NCBI RefSeq assembly: GCF_023973825.1
Contig: NC_090124.1
Span: 1,729,501 to 1,793,500, forward strand
Origin: Plasmodium brasilianum
Taxonomy: Eukaryota; Apicomplexa; Aconoidasida; Haemosporida; Plasmodiidae
Length of the DNA stretch: 64,000 nucleotides
Direction of reading: 5' to 3'
In this document: positions 27,216-37,218 of the stretch, piece after piece
How the letters are laid out: each line of letters starts with the position of its first letter
Numbering within the stretch: position 1 is the stretch's first letter
Program-made: the position numbers and the translations under genes
The notes under the pieces: model-generated
Seen by the model: the letters and a program-made list of their open reading frames with translations, nothing else
Told to the model about the DNA's origin: nothing
Databases searched by the model: none

Positions 27216-27681
27216 CTTTAAAAAAAAAAAAATAGCTATTTTTTTTTCTTTTTTTAATATTACGCATAACTCTAATTTTTACCAAAAATGAATGTTTTAA
27301 ACACACATGTAAGAGAAAGTAAAAATTTTTGTATCGAATTCTAAGAAACAAGCATACAAAGTGTGCATATTGCAAATAACACTTTAAAAAAATCCATTAT
27401 ATAATGATAATAAATACTAAATTTGATAAATGCCACATGGGGACATGTAATTTTAAAAAAAATAAACAATTCGAACGTGTATATACGTGTGAAAAAATGT
27501 GCAGACACGCAAACACGTGTTAAGAAATGTACCGACATGCACAGGCATGTAATAACATGTACAATATATGTACATAACAGGTAAATTTTGCATGGGACAA
27601 AAAAAAAAAAAAAAAAAAAAAAAAATACTCACAAACGAAAGTATGTGAATTTTACTAAAAAGCTAGCTACCTGAACAAGCA

Positions 27682-27820
27682 ATGTATTTTCTTTTTTCTT
27701 TTTTCTTTTTTCTTTTTTTCCTTTTTTTCTTTATTTTCTTTTTTTTCTTTTTTTTCTTTTTTTCTTTTTTTTCTTTTTTTTCTTTTTTTTCTTTTTTTTC
27801 TTTTTTTCTTTTTTTTCTCC
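27682..27820. repeat. TTTTTTC polypyrimidine tract
   Basis: About 140 bp of tttttttc units ending in cccccc, just downstream of the NOG1 stop on the minus strand, so probably 3' flank. Confidence 0.7.
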
Positions 27821-27891
27821 CCCCCCTTCCATTTTTGTAACATATCCTTCCATTATTAGATAACTGCCGCTAATCCCCCGCCCCTTTCAAA

Positions 27892-30108
27892 TTATCTCCA
27901 GGCAGCCTTTCCTATGGACCTCTTTCCAGAAAATAAATGTCTAGGCCTCTTGCAAGGAATAGATCTATCTGCTTCTCCCTTGGTTCCTTTAACGATTTTC
28001 TTATAAGCAATTTTATTTAATCTATATGCCTTTTTCCTCTGTAACTCGGTTGATGTACTTAGATATATTTTGGACTTTTTTGTTGGGTCATTATATACAG
28101 CATCTTTAATTTGTTTCTTTTTACAAATATCTTTTTTCACTTTTTCCTTTTTAATATTTTCCCTATTAACACTCTCCCTATTAGCACTCTCCCTATTAAC
28201 ATTTTCTTTTCTGGCAGTACCATTGAGACTGTTTCTTTTGTTTAATTTCTCAGTCATACTTTCGAGAATTTTCTGTTTGTCCAATTTCAATTCGTCCAAT
28301 TTCTTTTCCATTTCTTCGACAGTTTTATTCTTCTTATGGTATAATGGCTGTTTTTCTTCATTTAATTTTGCATGAAGTTTTAAGCGTTTTAATTTCAAAG
28401 CCATTTTTTCTAATACTCTCTTGGTCTTAAACCACATGGGATCAATTTGCACATCCTTATCCAAAAGAGTTTCTTCCTCCTTTTCCAATTCCATTAACTT
28501 TTGTTCAATATTTATATCAACGAAATCGCATATGTTTTTTCCATTAAAAATTTCAGGTATTACATCATATTTGTACTCCTCCTTAATATCGTAATTTCTC
28601 CTAATATCCACAGAGTATACCCCTGCACCTCCATTTTCATTCTGAAGGTCAATTTGTAAAATTCGGTTATCCGTTCGGTTGCTCAGGTAGCTCTGCCTGC
28701 TTTTATTTTTCTTCTTCAGTTTAAGTTCTCGCATGGTCAGGTTGGTACTGTTAGCAATATTACCACGATTTTGATCATCATTACTATTAGCGCCGTTCAT
28801 ATCATCGACTGTGCTATTTGTCGCGCTTAGGAAAGCACCTTTTGTACTGTTTTCCTCCTCTTCATTGTAGTCCCCATCTGTGGTTTCTACATCGAGCTCC
28901 TCCTCCTTTCCATTGAGCTTGTTTCTACCCTTTTGCTGCATTTTTCGAATTTTTTCCTGTATGACCGAGTCAGGTATAAAGGGTGCCCTGTTGAGATTAA
29001 TTTTGTGTTCATTAAGTTTGCTCTTCAGAAGGTTTTCTTGATCCAAAAGGATATCTGAAGAATAATCAGTTTTAAGCAAATCACATGCAATAATTTTTGC
29101 CTCCTCTACTCCTACTCCAGTCAGTGTACTAAAGGAGCAAAATTTGATTGTGCTATTAATGTCAATGGCAATTTGTTTTATTAATAATTTACTGTCAACA
29201 GGTAAACTATCAATATTTCCTTTATCAATTTTATTAAATCCTATAACAATAGATTTATTTGAAAATAGAGATTTGATTGAATAGAATAAATTAACCTGTT
29301 CTTTTATAGATAATCCACATTCTTCACTAATATCAATTATGAAAAGAATAACACCATTAATATGAGCTAGCGCTGTAATAGTTGTCATTTCAATAGTATT
29401 TCTATTTTCTAATGATCTATCAAGTAGTCCTGGGGTGTCAATTACTTGATACCTATTTAACTTATAGTCAAAATGACCTACATATAAATTTCTAGTAGTA
29501 AAGGAATATGGCTGAACTTCAACATTTGCTCTTGATATAATATTAATGAATGATGATTTACCTACATTTGGTGCACCAGATAATAATATAGTTTTTTTAT
29601 GTGGATTTATTGATGGTAGTCTTGATAAATTTTGTCTGACCTCTTCTAAATATAATAAACTTGGTTGTAATTTCTTTACAAGTTTACACATTCTACCTAG
29701 TGCACTAATTTTTAATATTTTACACTTATATAAAGACGAACTAAATTTTAATAATTTTATATAATCATGACTTATCCTTATAACAGACTTACTCACATAA
29801 TTGCATTGACCTAAAGCTAACTTGTAATGATCTCTATCATATAATATATTAGCTAAGTCTGCATAAAATGGATGTATATCATCAAGTTTGGGAAAGTCAT
29901 TAATTATTGTCTGTAATTTATCTCGAAAAAGCTCTTGACACATCTTTACCTTCCGCATATAAAAGTTTCGTATTCTTGTTATCTTGAATCCTTTATGAAT
30001 TTCTGTTGGCGTTTTTCTCTGTGTTTTGGACAAAACCACATCCACCAGTTCCTTTGCATTTACAACAGGTTTAATATCTTTGAAGCGGTACAAACTGGCA
30101 TCCTTCAT
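27892..30108 (-). CDS. Nucleolar GTP-binding protein 1 (NOG1)
   Basis: Single exon, 738 residues. The N-terminal domain (1-170) is the NOG1N helical bundle, starting YRFKDIKPVVNAKELVDVVL. The GTPase domain follows: P-loop GAPNVGKSS at 178-186, switch region TTRNLYVGHF, G3 DTPG at 224-227, G4 NKID at 292-295. The C-terminal part keeps NOG1 features: the segment with DVIPEIFNGKNICDFVD, the helix block WFKTKRVLEKMALKLKR and the terminal signature HLFSGKRSIGKAAWR. NOG1 is an essential Obg-class GTPase that acts in the nucleolus on 60S pre-ribosomes. Low-complexity insertions occur at about residues 395-470 (Glu/Asp/Asn-rich) and 640-690 (RESVNRE repeats). The start at 30108 begins the conserved fold within a few residues, so it is very likely right. 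Confidence 0.92.
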   Translation of the reverse strand: MKDASLYRFKDIKPVVNAKELVDVVLSKTQRKTPTEIHKGFKITRIRNFYMRKVKMCQELFRDKLQTIINDFPKLDDIHPFYADLANILYDRDHYKLALGQCNYVSKSVIRISHDYIKLLKFSSSLYKCKILKISALGRMCKLVKKLQPSLLYLEEVRQNLSRLPSINPHKKTILLSGAPNVGKSSFINIISRANVEVQPYSFTTRNLYVGHFDYKLNRYQVIDTPGLLDRSLENRNTIEMTTITALAHINGVILFIIDISEECGLSIKEQVNLFYSIKSLFSNKSIVIGFNKIDKGNIDSLPVDSKLLIKQIAIDINSTIKFCSFSTLTGVGVEEAKIIACDLLKTDYSSDILLDQENLLKSKLNEHKINLNRAPFIPDSVIQEKIRKMQQKGRNKLNGKEEELDVETTDGDYNEEEENSTKGAFLSATNSTVDDMNGANSNDDQNRGNIANSTNLTMRELKLKKKNKSRQSYLSNRTDNRILQIDLQNENGGAGVYSVDIRRNYDIKEEYKYDVIPEIFNGKNICDFVDINIEQKLMELEKEEETLLDKDVQIDPMWFKTKRVLEKMALKLKRLKLHAKLNEEKQPLYHKKNKTVEEMEKKLDELKLDKQKILESMTEKLNKRNSLNGTARKENVNRESANRESVNRENIKKEKVKKDICKKKQIKDAVYNDPTKKSKIYLSTSTELQRKKAYRLNKIAYKKIVKGTKGEADRSIPCKRPRHLFSGKRSIGKAAWR

Positions 30109-30112
30109 TTTG

Positions 30113-30200
30113 GAGGCAGCGGTATGTGGGAAGCGGTATGTGGGAAGTGGTGTGTAGGAAGCGGTGTGTAGGAAGCGGCGTGTAGGAAGCGGTGTGTAAG
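30113..30200. repeat. Imperfect ~14-bp GC-richer repeat upstream of NOG1
   Basis: Repeats of ggaagcggtgtgta with variants directly upstream of the NOG1 start codon on the minus strand. It lies in the expected 5' leader and is unusually G-rich for this genome. Confidence 0.75.
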
Positions 30201-31173
30201 AGGAGGTACTACAGCAGCGGTACGTATGTTATGATAAATGTATCACCTTAGGTATGCGAAAAACAGCTCCAAGATTTAAAAATAACAAGTAGAATAAATT
30301 TATTGCCAAACTAAGGGAGACCTTTCCTTACGCATTTTAATCAGGTATAGATACACGTACATAAGCCCAAAAGTATATGTACGCATGTACATATATATAC
30401 GTATATATGTATGCATATATATATGAAGCATCAACAAACATACATGACGCAAATTAAATTTTTAAAAAAAAAAAAAAGCATGGAAAGGCTATATCTTCCT
30501 ACGTTTTTACTATATATATGTATGAAAAAAAAAAAATAATAATAATTTAAAATTTTTCTGCACGAAAAAATTGTTAAAAATATTCCTTAAAATATATGAA
30601 AAATGAAGATATTAAAAAGTTTTTTTTTTTTTTTTTTTTTTAAGGGAGAAAAATAAGGTAACATTCAAAAAAAAAAAAAAAAAAAAAAAAGTAAAATGAA
30701 ATATAGTAATATTGAACAATAAATAAATAAACACGAATAAACGAAAATTGCTAAAGTGAAGTACTCATGCTCTAAATTGGATAAGGCGCGATATCTTTTT
30801 TTTAACAATATATATAATATATATATATATACATATACATAAATGTATATCAATTTTATGAATATATAAATGGAATAACAAATTGTTGTGGGAACTCACA
30901 TAAATGCAGCAGCGCACGTTAAAATTTACTACAATTTTATAAACATACATTTGCCGTTAACTTATTAATCCCGACGTGAACAATTTTTCCTTATTTTGAT
31001 AAGCCCCCCATTCTGTACTTAGCTTTGCTTTGTTTTCATTACAATTTTCTTTTTTTTTCTTTTTTTTTTTTTCCAAAATATAAGGAGCTCTTATAGCCCA
31101 AAAAAAAAAAAAAAAAAAAAAGAAAGAAAATACAAACAGTACATATATATAATAAAACAATAGTTTTCACGTA
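30201..31173. other. Intergenic upstream region of NOG1
   Basis: AT-rich, with poly-T/poly-A runs at 30621-30640, 30670-30690 and 31099-31121. No gene seen. Confidence 0.5.
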
Positions 31174-32168
31174 TTACGTTTTACCGTACCGCTCCATTTG
31201 AAGGAGAATAAAAAAAAAAAAGAAAATGCAAAAAGCAAAAGCAAAAGCAAAAGCAAAAACAAACACAAAAACAAAAGCAAAAGCAAAAACAAACACAAAA
31301 ACAAAAACAAAAACAAACACAAAAACAAAAGCAAAAACAAAAGCAAAAGCAAAAGCAAAAGCAATTTTTCGTTTCTTCATTGAACGCAATATTACCCTTG
31401 CTTTGCTGTACTTGTAAGAAGGACATTGAAGCACTTTTCTCTGTATCAGCTGAATGTACTCACTAGTATACGCATTATATGCGCATTGTACATCCTGTAT
31501 AGGAGTAGTAGTTTATTTCCATTTAGGTGTGATGTTAAAATAAATTTTTGAAAAAAAAGTATAATTTGATAATTGGACGAACTTGTATTAAAAGTCTATT
31601 AGTTTATACAAATTTTGTGTAGAAAGAACACTTACTGTTAAGGAGAGAGTAGGCACTGGACACTGCTTCACCTCTTTTAATGAAAGCGCAAAGCTTTTCG
31701 TATGTTGTTGGAAGTATACTTTTCTATACAGTATATACACATGGAAAAGAAGCATATATCACTATATTATGTATCCGTATTCACATATCGGATTGGTAGA
31801 TTTTGTAATAATGTTTTAAGTATATGCTTTTGTTAAATATAATCCTTCTATATAAATGTGTAAACCTTTAAATTTCGTCAAAGCGGGTGAATTTACTGAA
31901 GCATATTTTAAACTGCTTTAAATTTTATACGTGCTGTTACAATTATAGCTATTGTTTTACCTCTATTACTTTTACAACTCTTTTATATCTTTTATTTTAT
32001 TTATTTTATTTTTTATTTTTTTAATTTTATTTTTTTATTCTATTTTATTTTATTTTTTTATTCTATTTTATTTTATTTTTTTATTCTATTTTATTTTTTT
32101 TTTCTTTTCATGTTTAACTTTTCCAGTTTTGGAGAAACGTACTCATAAATGCATGCACGTATATATAC

Positions 32169-32205
<37 letters not shown>

Positions 32206-32592
32206 CGTCTATGTATATACACATATGGTATATCTGTTCGCATGAACATGTAATATGTGGGGCGAACGGAAAATAAATTTAAAAAGAAAAAGTAAAAAAA
32301 ATATACGAATGATATATGTAGCAGATTGCGGCACTTTGCGGTACTTTGCTGTACTGTGTGATATGCAGGAAGACTTAAAACTAGCAACAGAGAGAGATTT
32401 GTACAAAGGGAAACAACCTTATTTTATGCTCATGCTTAAATTTATTTTTATCCACAACCCGCATGCTCATTTTTCTATATTATAAATAATATATATATAT
32501 ATATATATATATTTATGTATAAATGTTGTTTGTGAACATATACATGTATAATTTATTTTTATTTTTTCTAAAAAAAATAGCCATTTTTGCAT
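31174..32592 (-). CDS. Seven-exon gene for a ~130-residue protein of unknown function
   Basis: Minus-strand exons 32592-32544, 32380-32307, 32141-32119, 31912-31866, 31718-31636, 31494-31396 and 31191-31174. All six junctions agree in phase (1, 0, 2, 1, 0, 0) and the donors are GTATAT, GTATAT, GTTAAA, GTTTAC, GTAAGT and GTAATA. The start is MQKWLFFLEKIKINYTFLSL, then PAYHTVQQSTAKCRNLLHIS, FYVSPKLENLKYASVNSPAL, TKFKVYFQQHTKSFALSLKE, VKQCPVPTLSLTDVQCAYNA, YTSEYIQLIQRKVLQCPSYK and YSKARRYGKT. The N-terminus is basic and amphipathic; the body has scattered cysteines and a Lys/Arg-rich tail, which would suit an organellar protein (inference). The third exon is only 23 nt, and its boundaries are the weakest part. 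Some plus-strand frames overlap but have poorer splice sites. Confidence 0.5.
31226..31366. repeat. AAAGCA/AAACAC hexanucleotide microsatellite (intronic)
   Basis: About 140 bp of aaaagc and aaaaac/aaacac units, within the last intron of the seven-exon minus gene. All three frames on both strands are open over it; coding is not supported. Confidence 0.85.
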
Positions 32593-33729
32593 TAAATGCC
32601 AATATTTTAAAATATTAACTGCTACATAAATGTACACAGGAGTATTAATGTATGTACGTATGTATGTATGTATATATGCAGGCAACAGCAAAAATGACTT
32701 AGCGACTAAAGAATGAATTTGTTGTTTATATATCCACGATTTTTAACGAAAACGTAGTTACCTATTATTACACCACATAGACTTGTTTAGCAAAACATGA
32801 AAAACAAAATAGGCTTGTATATTAAACAATAAAGCTGCAAGAGAAATTATTGCATGCCTTTTAAAGCGCATAAAGGAAAATTTAAAAAAAAATAAAAATA
32901 AAAAAATAATAAAAATAAAAAAATAATAAAAATAATAGAATAAGGAAACAAATGAATGAGGAAAAAAAAAAAAAAAAAAAAAAATATAGTACAAAAACAT
33001 AATTGTGTAATTTAAAATTACAGAATGATGTAAAATAATGAAATAGTATAATAAAAAAACGAACAGGCGGAGAAACAAAGGGAAAAAAGAAAAAAAAAAA
33101 AAAAAAAAAAAAAAGAAAGCAAAAGTAATAGCAGCAGTAAAACAGAAGTAATAACAGCAGTAACAACAGAAGTAATAACAGCAGTAACAACAGAAGTAAT
33201 AACAGCAGTAACAACAGAAGTAATAACAGCAGTAACAACAGAAGTAATAACAGCAGTAACAACAGAAGTAATAACAGCAGTAACAGCAAAAGTAATAGCA
33301 AGAGGAATAGCAAAAGCAAATTACGGGAAGTATACCCAATCCTACTTGCTCTTTTTTAGCGGATTCCCAAATTTTTATCCAAAACAAAAGTGCACAAGAC
33401 TAAGGATGAAAATGTGGTCATGCACAAAATAAAACTTAATTTCTGCAAAGTACGTATTCAAGGTTTGCTTCTCCATTCGTTTTATGAAACCGTTTTACCT
33501 TATTCCTTAATATTATAGTAAAAGGAAAAAAGAAAAGAAGCAAAAACGAGAGTGGGGAGAGCACATAATTATACGTATAAACTGCTCTTGTACCCCCTTT
33601 CGCGCATTTTTAAATAAAGAGGTGTTTAAAGGTTGTGTTGTTGTGTTGTTGTGTTGTTGTGTTACGGCGCTTTCCGCGTAACCTTGTGCGCCTGCAAACA
33701 ATAACCTGGCACAGACCCGATCGAACACT
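32593..33729. other. Intergenic region upstream of P12p
   Basis: Includes A/T homopolymers (32962-32985, 33090-33116), the 24-bp repeat at 33121-33317 and a TTGTG-TTG run near 33635-33660. The last 150 bp are GC-richer and probably the P12p 5' leader. Confidence 0.5.
33121..33317. repeat. 24-bp tandem repeat (agtaataacagcagtaacaacaga)
   Basis: About seven to eight copies. Because the unit is a multiple of three, poly-Leu and Tyr/Cys frames remain open on the minus strand; these are artefacts. Confidence 0.85.
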
Positions 33730-34788
33730 ATGCAGCTTGTTATATTTGCAATCGTTCAATTTTTGTATTTTTTCTCTTTTGCATATAAAACGAATGATGA
33801 CTGTGATTTCACGAGAGAACCTTTAAACGTTGCATGGAATAATAGGAACAACGCATTAGCACCAGTTGATATGGAAGATGAACCGTATGACAATGATAAT
33901 AATATAAAGTACTGTGTGAAATTTACAAAAGGCTTTGAAATTTTAACTTTTATATGCCCAAAAAAAGGAATAAATTATGAAGGTATAGAAATGAGACCGA
34001 AGGAATGTTTTGAAAAAATACGAATAAATGGAAGAGATGAAAATTTCACTGAAATATTAAAGGGAAGCATATTTGAAAGTAGCGAAACAGATTCGATAAT
34101 AATAAGAAGAGTTTTTATACCCCCGACGATATATGCAGATATGGTTATCGAATGTACATGTGATAATAGTTTAACGTTTAAAGAAAATTTCATAGGTGCA
34201 CGAGGAATTATGAGGGTGCATTTGAAGAGAAACAAAATTTTTGGCTGTGATTTTGATAGCAATATTGACGGTGATGATAGTACGTATGGACGTAGCGATG
34301 GAGGTACTAGAAATAAGTGTGAGGGCCGACTTGACAACAACTGTGAAGAGTCGAAGAGTGGAAGAAGCGCTTTTGTGAAATATTATGACAAGTCAAAAAT
34401 AAGATCAAATGAAAGCATTACTTGTAATGTTACAATAAACAAAAAAGAAGTGTATTTAGGGTTAATTTGCCCAGAGGGATATACAATATATCCCTCAGAT
34501 TGCTTTGAAAATGTATTATATGAAAACAAAATTGTAAATATTAAAGAGTTGTTAGTATCACATGATATTAAATTACACATTGACAAAAAAAAAAGAATGT
34601 CTTTTGCTACTTTTATATTAAATAAGAATGAAAACCCGAAAGGTTTTTCATGTCAATGTGTAAAAAATAATGATAATATTTTTCCTCTTCAAGCAAATTT
34701 TGAATACGCCAATTATGAATCGTTTAGTTTGTGTACACACCTACGTTATTTTGTTCTTTTGCTTTCCCTGCTCGTGCTTTTTCTCTAG
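33730..34788 (+). CDS. P12p: 6-cysteine protein P12p
   Basis: Single exon, 352 residues. Residues 1-20 are a signal peptide (MQLVIFAIVQFLYFFSFAYK). Two s48/45 domains follow. The first has Cys at 25, 62, 76, 93, 142 and 144; the second at 173, 232, 247, 258, 308 and 310, each with the family's paired C-x-C end (ECTC, SCQC) and the CPxG/PxxC motifs. The C-terminus is a hydrophobic tail (RYFVLLLSLLVLFL) fitting GPI anchoring. Family members are parasite surface proteins of merozoites, gametes or sporozoites. The identification as P12p rests on the neighbouring P12 gene and overall size. Cys 197 and 205 lie in an Asp/Gly/Ser-rich insertion between expected cysteines 1 and 2 of the second domain and are extra to the usual twelve. 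Confidence 0.85.
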   Translation: MQLVIFAIVQFLYFFSFAYKTNDDCDFTREPLNVAWNNRNNALAPVDMEDEPYDNDNNIKYCVKFTKGFEILTFICPKKGINYEGIEMRPKECFEKIRINGRDENFTEILKGSIFESSETDSIIIRRVFIPPTIYADMVIECTCDNSLTFKENFIGARGIMRVHLKRNKIFGCDFDSNIDGDDSTYGRSDGGTRNKCEGRLDNNCEESKSGRSAFVKYYDKSKIRSNESITCNVTINKKEVYLGLICPEGYTIYPSDCFENVLYENKIVNIKELLVSHDIKLHIDKKKRMSFATFILNKNENPKGFSCQCVKNNDNIFPLQANFEYANYESFSLCTHLRYFVLLLSLLVLFL

Positions 34789-34971
34789 CATGTTCATGTA
34801 TGCAACGCATGTATGCAACACGTGTATGGAAAACATATTTTTGCATAACGTATGTATACCATTTATACGCACAAAAGAAATAATCTTTTAAAAATTCCCC
34901 CTTTGTACACATACATTTCTAATTTTTTTTTTCCTTTTTTATTTTAATTTTTAAAAAAATAATATACGCAT

Positions 34972-35160
34972 ATGTGTATGTATGTATGTATGTATGTATG
35001 TATGTATGTATGTATGTATGTATGTATGTATGTATGTATGTATGTATGTATGTATGTATGTATGTATGTATGTATGTATGTATGTATGTATGTATGTATG
35101 TATATATGTATGTATATATGTATGTATGTATATATGTATGTATATATGTATGTATGTACG
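34972..35160. repeat. TGTA tetranucleotide repeat
   Basis: About 125 bp of perfect tatg/tgta repeat followed by tatatgtatgta variants. Cys-Met-Tyr-Val frames are open on all plus-strand frames and are artefacts. Confidence 0.9.
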
Positions 35161-35255
35161 TATATATATATATGTTGTACATGTACATGTACATGTATTG
35201 TATATGTATTTTTTTTTTTTTTTTTCTCCATACTGATTTGTTTTAAAGCTGGAAT

Positions 35256-35287
<32 letters not shown>

Positions 35288-35909
35288 TTTATATTTTTTT
35301 AATTTTCCGTACCCTTTTTTTTTTATTTTTTTTTGATTTGCAACTTTTAACTTTTTTCAATTAGTCAACTCCGTTCGCAAATTTTACTATTCCATTTTGA
35401 ATACCCGATTTTTTCTTTTTCTTTTTTTATTTTTTGTTTTGGTTTATTTTCAAAACGGCAAACACCCCTTTCATTTTGCAAAAACTGCAGCAAAAATTTT
35501 CAGCCTGTCTTGTTCATGCATTTTTTCCTTTTAAGGTAAAAATGGGAATAAACACATGATGATGTGTATGCGAAAATATGATGACCGAGTGTGTGTACTT
35601 GGCAAATGCAAATGTTTACGCAGACGCATGTTTGTACATACGTGTATCCACACAAATGCGAATTTACACCATTTCTCATTTGCACGTGTATGCAAATATA
35701 TCAATCCCAATGATAACAGATTTTTGCTAAAGAAGAATATTTAGTCTGCCTTTCACCACAAATTAATACAAAATTTTGTATCTAAACTGAAGGAATAACT
35801 CCTTTTAAAATTATTTTGTGCGTGAATTTGTTCGTTTTTAACATTTCCTTCTCCTCAAAAAATATATACATGCACTTTTTTTAATTTTTTTTTTTTTTGT
35901 CAATAATTT

Positions 35910-36078
35910 GTTGGAAAGGGGATAAAAAAGGGAAAAATATAACAATACGGAAAAAGGGAAAAATATAACAATACGGAAAAAGGGAAAAATATAACAATAC
36001 GGAAAAAAAGGAAATTTATAGCAATACGGAAAAAAAGGAAATTTATAGCAATACGGAAAAAAAGGAAATTTATAGTAA
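35910..36078. repeat. Tandem repeat of aaaaagggaaaaatataacaatacgg (~26-28 bp)
   Basis: Three copies of the aaaaatataacaatacgg form followed by three of the aaatttatagcaatacgg form, a mixed array about 120 bp upstream of the P12 start. Confidence 0.8.
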
Positions 36079-36195
36079 TATATCTGCGTGTGTGTAGCCA
36101 AGTGCACAGCTGATAGCGCTGCACAGAAATAACGCTGTGAGATAGAGCACTTCCACTACCCAGTCATCTATGCGTAGTGCGCCTTTCCCTTAAAT

Positions 36196-37218
36196 ATGAC
36201 GAAGTTAAAAAATATTTTTTTCGTGCATTTCCTTTTCCTTAGCTATTTTGTAATCTTAGTGAAGGGGGATACACATACATGCGATTTTAACGAAAATGTA
36301 AGCCTGGTCTTCGAGGAGAAGCAAACGAAAAACAGCACAAAAGTATGCACATTGAATCCTCAAGTGTTAGATAAGGTAAGTGTTAAGTGTGGGTCGGATT
36401 CATTAAAATATAAATTGTATCCTCCAAAATGTTTCGAGGAAGTTTATGACTCTTTGACATTTAAAAAAATAGAAAAAATAAAAGAATATGTACATGGTAT
36501 TTCAACTATGATGATACGAAAGGATCATGAAAACGATGTAGACGAAGTTTCTTTTAGAGCACCTCCAAGTTTTGAAGAAGCAAAGAAAATATACTGTTAT
36601 TGTGAAAATAAAAAAAGGATAAAGGTAAAAAATAAAAATGATTATATATATGAAAAAGATATTACATATACAGGAATTGTTGAAATTGTATTACCTACTA
36701 TACCTAAAAAAATAGATGGATGCGATTTTACTCAGAACATATCAACTATATTTACTAAAGGGTATGATGTCAATCATTCTAAAAATGCAGAAAGTAATGA
36801 AGATGTTATATGTAAAGTACATGCACAAGTAAATAAACTGATTGGATTTAAATGCCCACTAAATTATTATATTGAACCGCAAGAATGTTTTATCAAAGGC
36901 TATAACTTAAATGGACAGCTCGAAAATATACTGAATAAACTACCTCTAACAGAGCTTGTCATGGATCATTATAATAATGTTTTTTATTCAAAGGTACCTA
37001 GTAAAATATATGAAAATACACATTTCTTTTGTGTATGCACAGATGGAAAAAGAAGACTGATATCTCATTTTACATTTACAACACCTGAAGTCAATACTAA
37101 TGAGAATACTGATGTATATAGCACCAAGATTTTGAAAGGTAGTAATAGTCCTTCCTTAAAAATTTCCCTCCTTGTTATTATCACCTTGCTCGTCCTTCCC
37201 TTCGTCTTGGTCTTCTAA
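36196..37218 (+). CDS. P12: 6-cysteine merozoite surface protein P12
   Basis: Single exon, 340 residues. The signal peptide covers residues 1-24 (ending VILVKG). The first s48/45 domain has Cys at 29, 51, 65, 79, 134 and 136; the second at 176, 206, 220, 231, 279 and 281, exactly twelve. Characteristic P12 stretches are seen: CGSDSLKYKLYPPKCFEEVY, GCDFTQNISTIFTKGY, GFKCPLNYYIEPQECF and MDHYNNVFYSKVPS. A hydrophobic C-terminus (SLLVIITLLVLPFVLVF) signals a GPI anchor. In P. falciparum P12 sits on the merozoite surface and forms a heterodimer with P41; P41 is not in this window. The gene is in tandem with P12p, same strand, 1.4 kb apart, as expected for the locus. Confidence 0.93.
   Translation: MTKLKNIFFVHFLFLSYFVILVKGDTHTCDFNENVSLVFEEKQTKNSTKVCTLNPQVLDKVSVKCGSDSLKYKLYPPKCFEEVYDSLTFKKIEKIKEYVHGISTMMIRKDHENDVDEVSFRAPPSFEEAKKIYCYCENKKRIKVKNKNDYIYEKDITYTGIVEIVLPTIPKKIDGCDFTQNISTIFTKGYDVNHSKNAESNEDVICKVHAQVNKLIGFKCPLNYYIEPQECFIKGYNLNGQLENILNKLPLTELVMDHYNNVFYSKVPSKIYENTHFFCVCTDGKRRLISHFTFTTPEVNTNENTDVYSTKILKGSNSPSLKISLLVIITLLVLPFVLVF

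Larger units (their letters stand above)
34789..36195. other. Intergenic between P12p and P12
   Basis: Contains the TGTA array (34972-35160), poly-T runs (35209-35226, 35260-35283) and the repeat at 35915-36075. About 1.4 kb, enough for the P12 promoter. No gene recognised. Confidence 0.5.

Noticed and set aside
31167..31434. KSK/AKAKAK ORFs over the AAAGCA repeat
   Set aside because: All frames on both strands are open over a hexanucleotide repeat. The coding part I accept (31396-31494) lies outside it, with a GTAATA donor before the repeat.
32758..33387. 209-codon Tyr/Cys-rich and 145-codon poly-Leu minus frames
   Set aside because: Both are produced by a 24-bp repeat and homopolymers, have no recognisable domain, and overlap each other in different frames.
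34919..35364. Cys-Met-Tyr-Val and Ile-His-Thr-Tyr frames on both strands
   Set aside because: They come from the TGTA tetranucleotide repeat; all frames are open because the 12-bp period of the translated repeat contains no stop.
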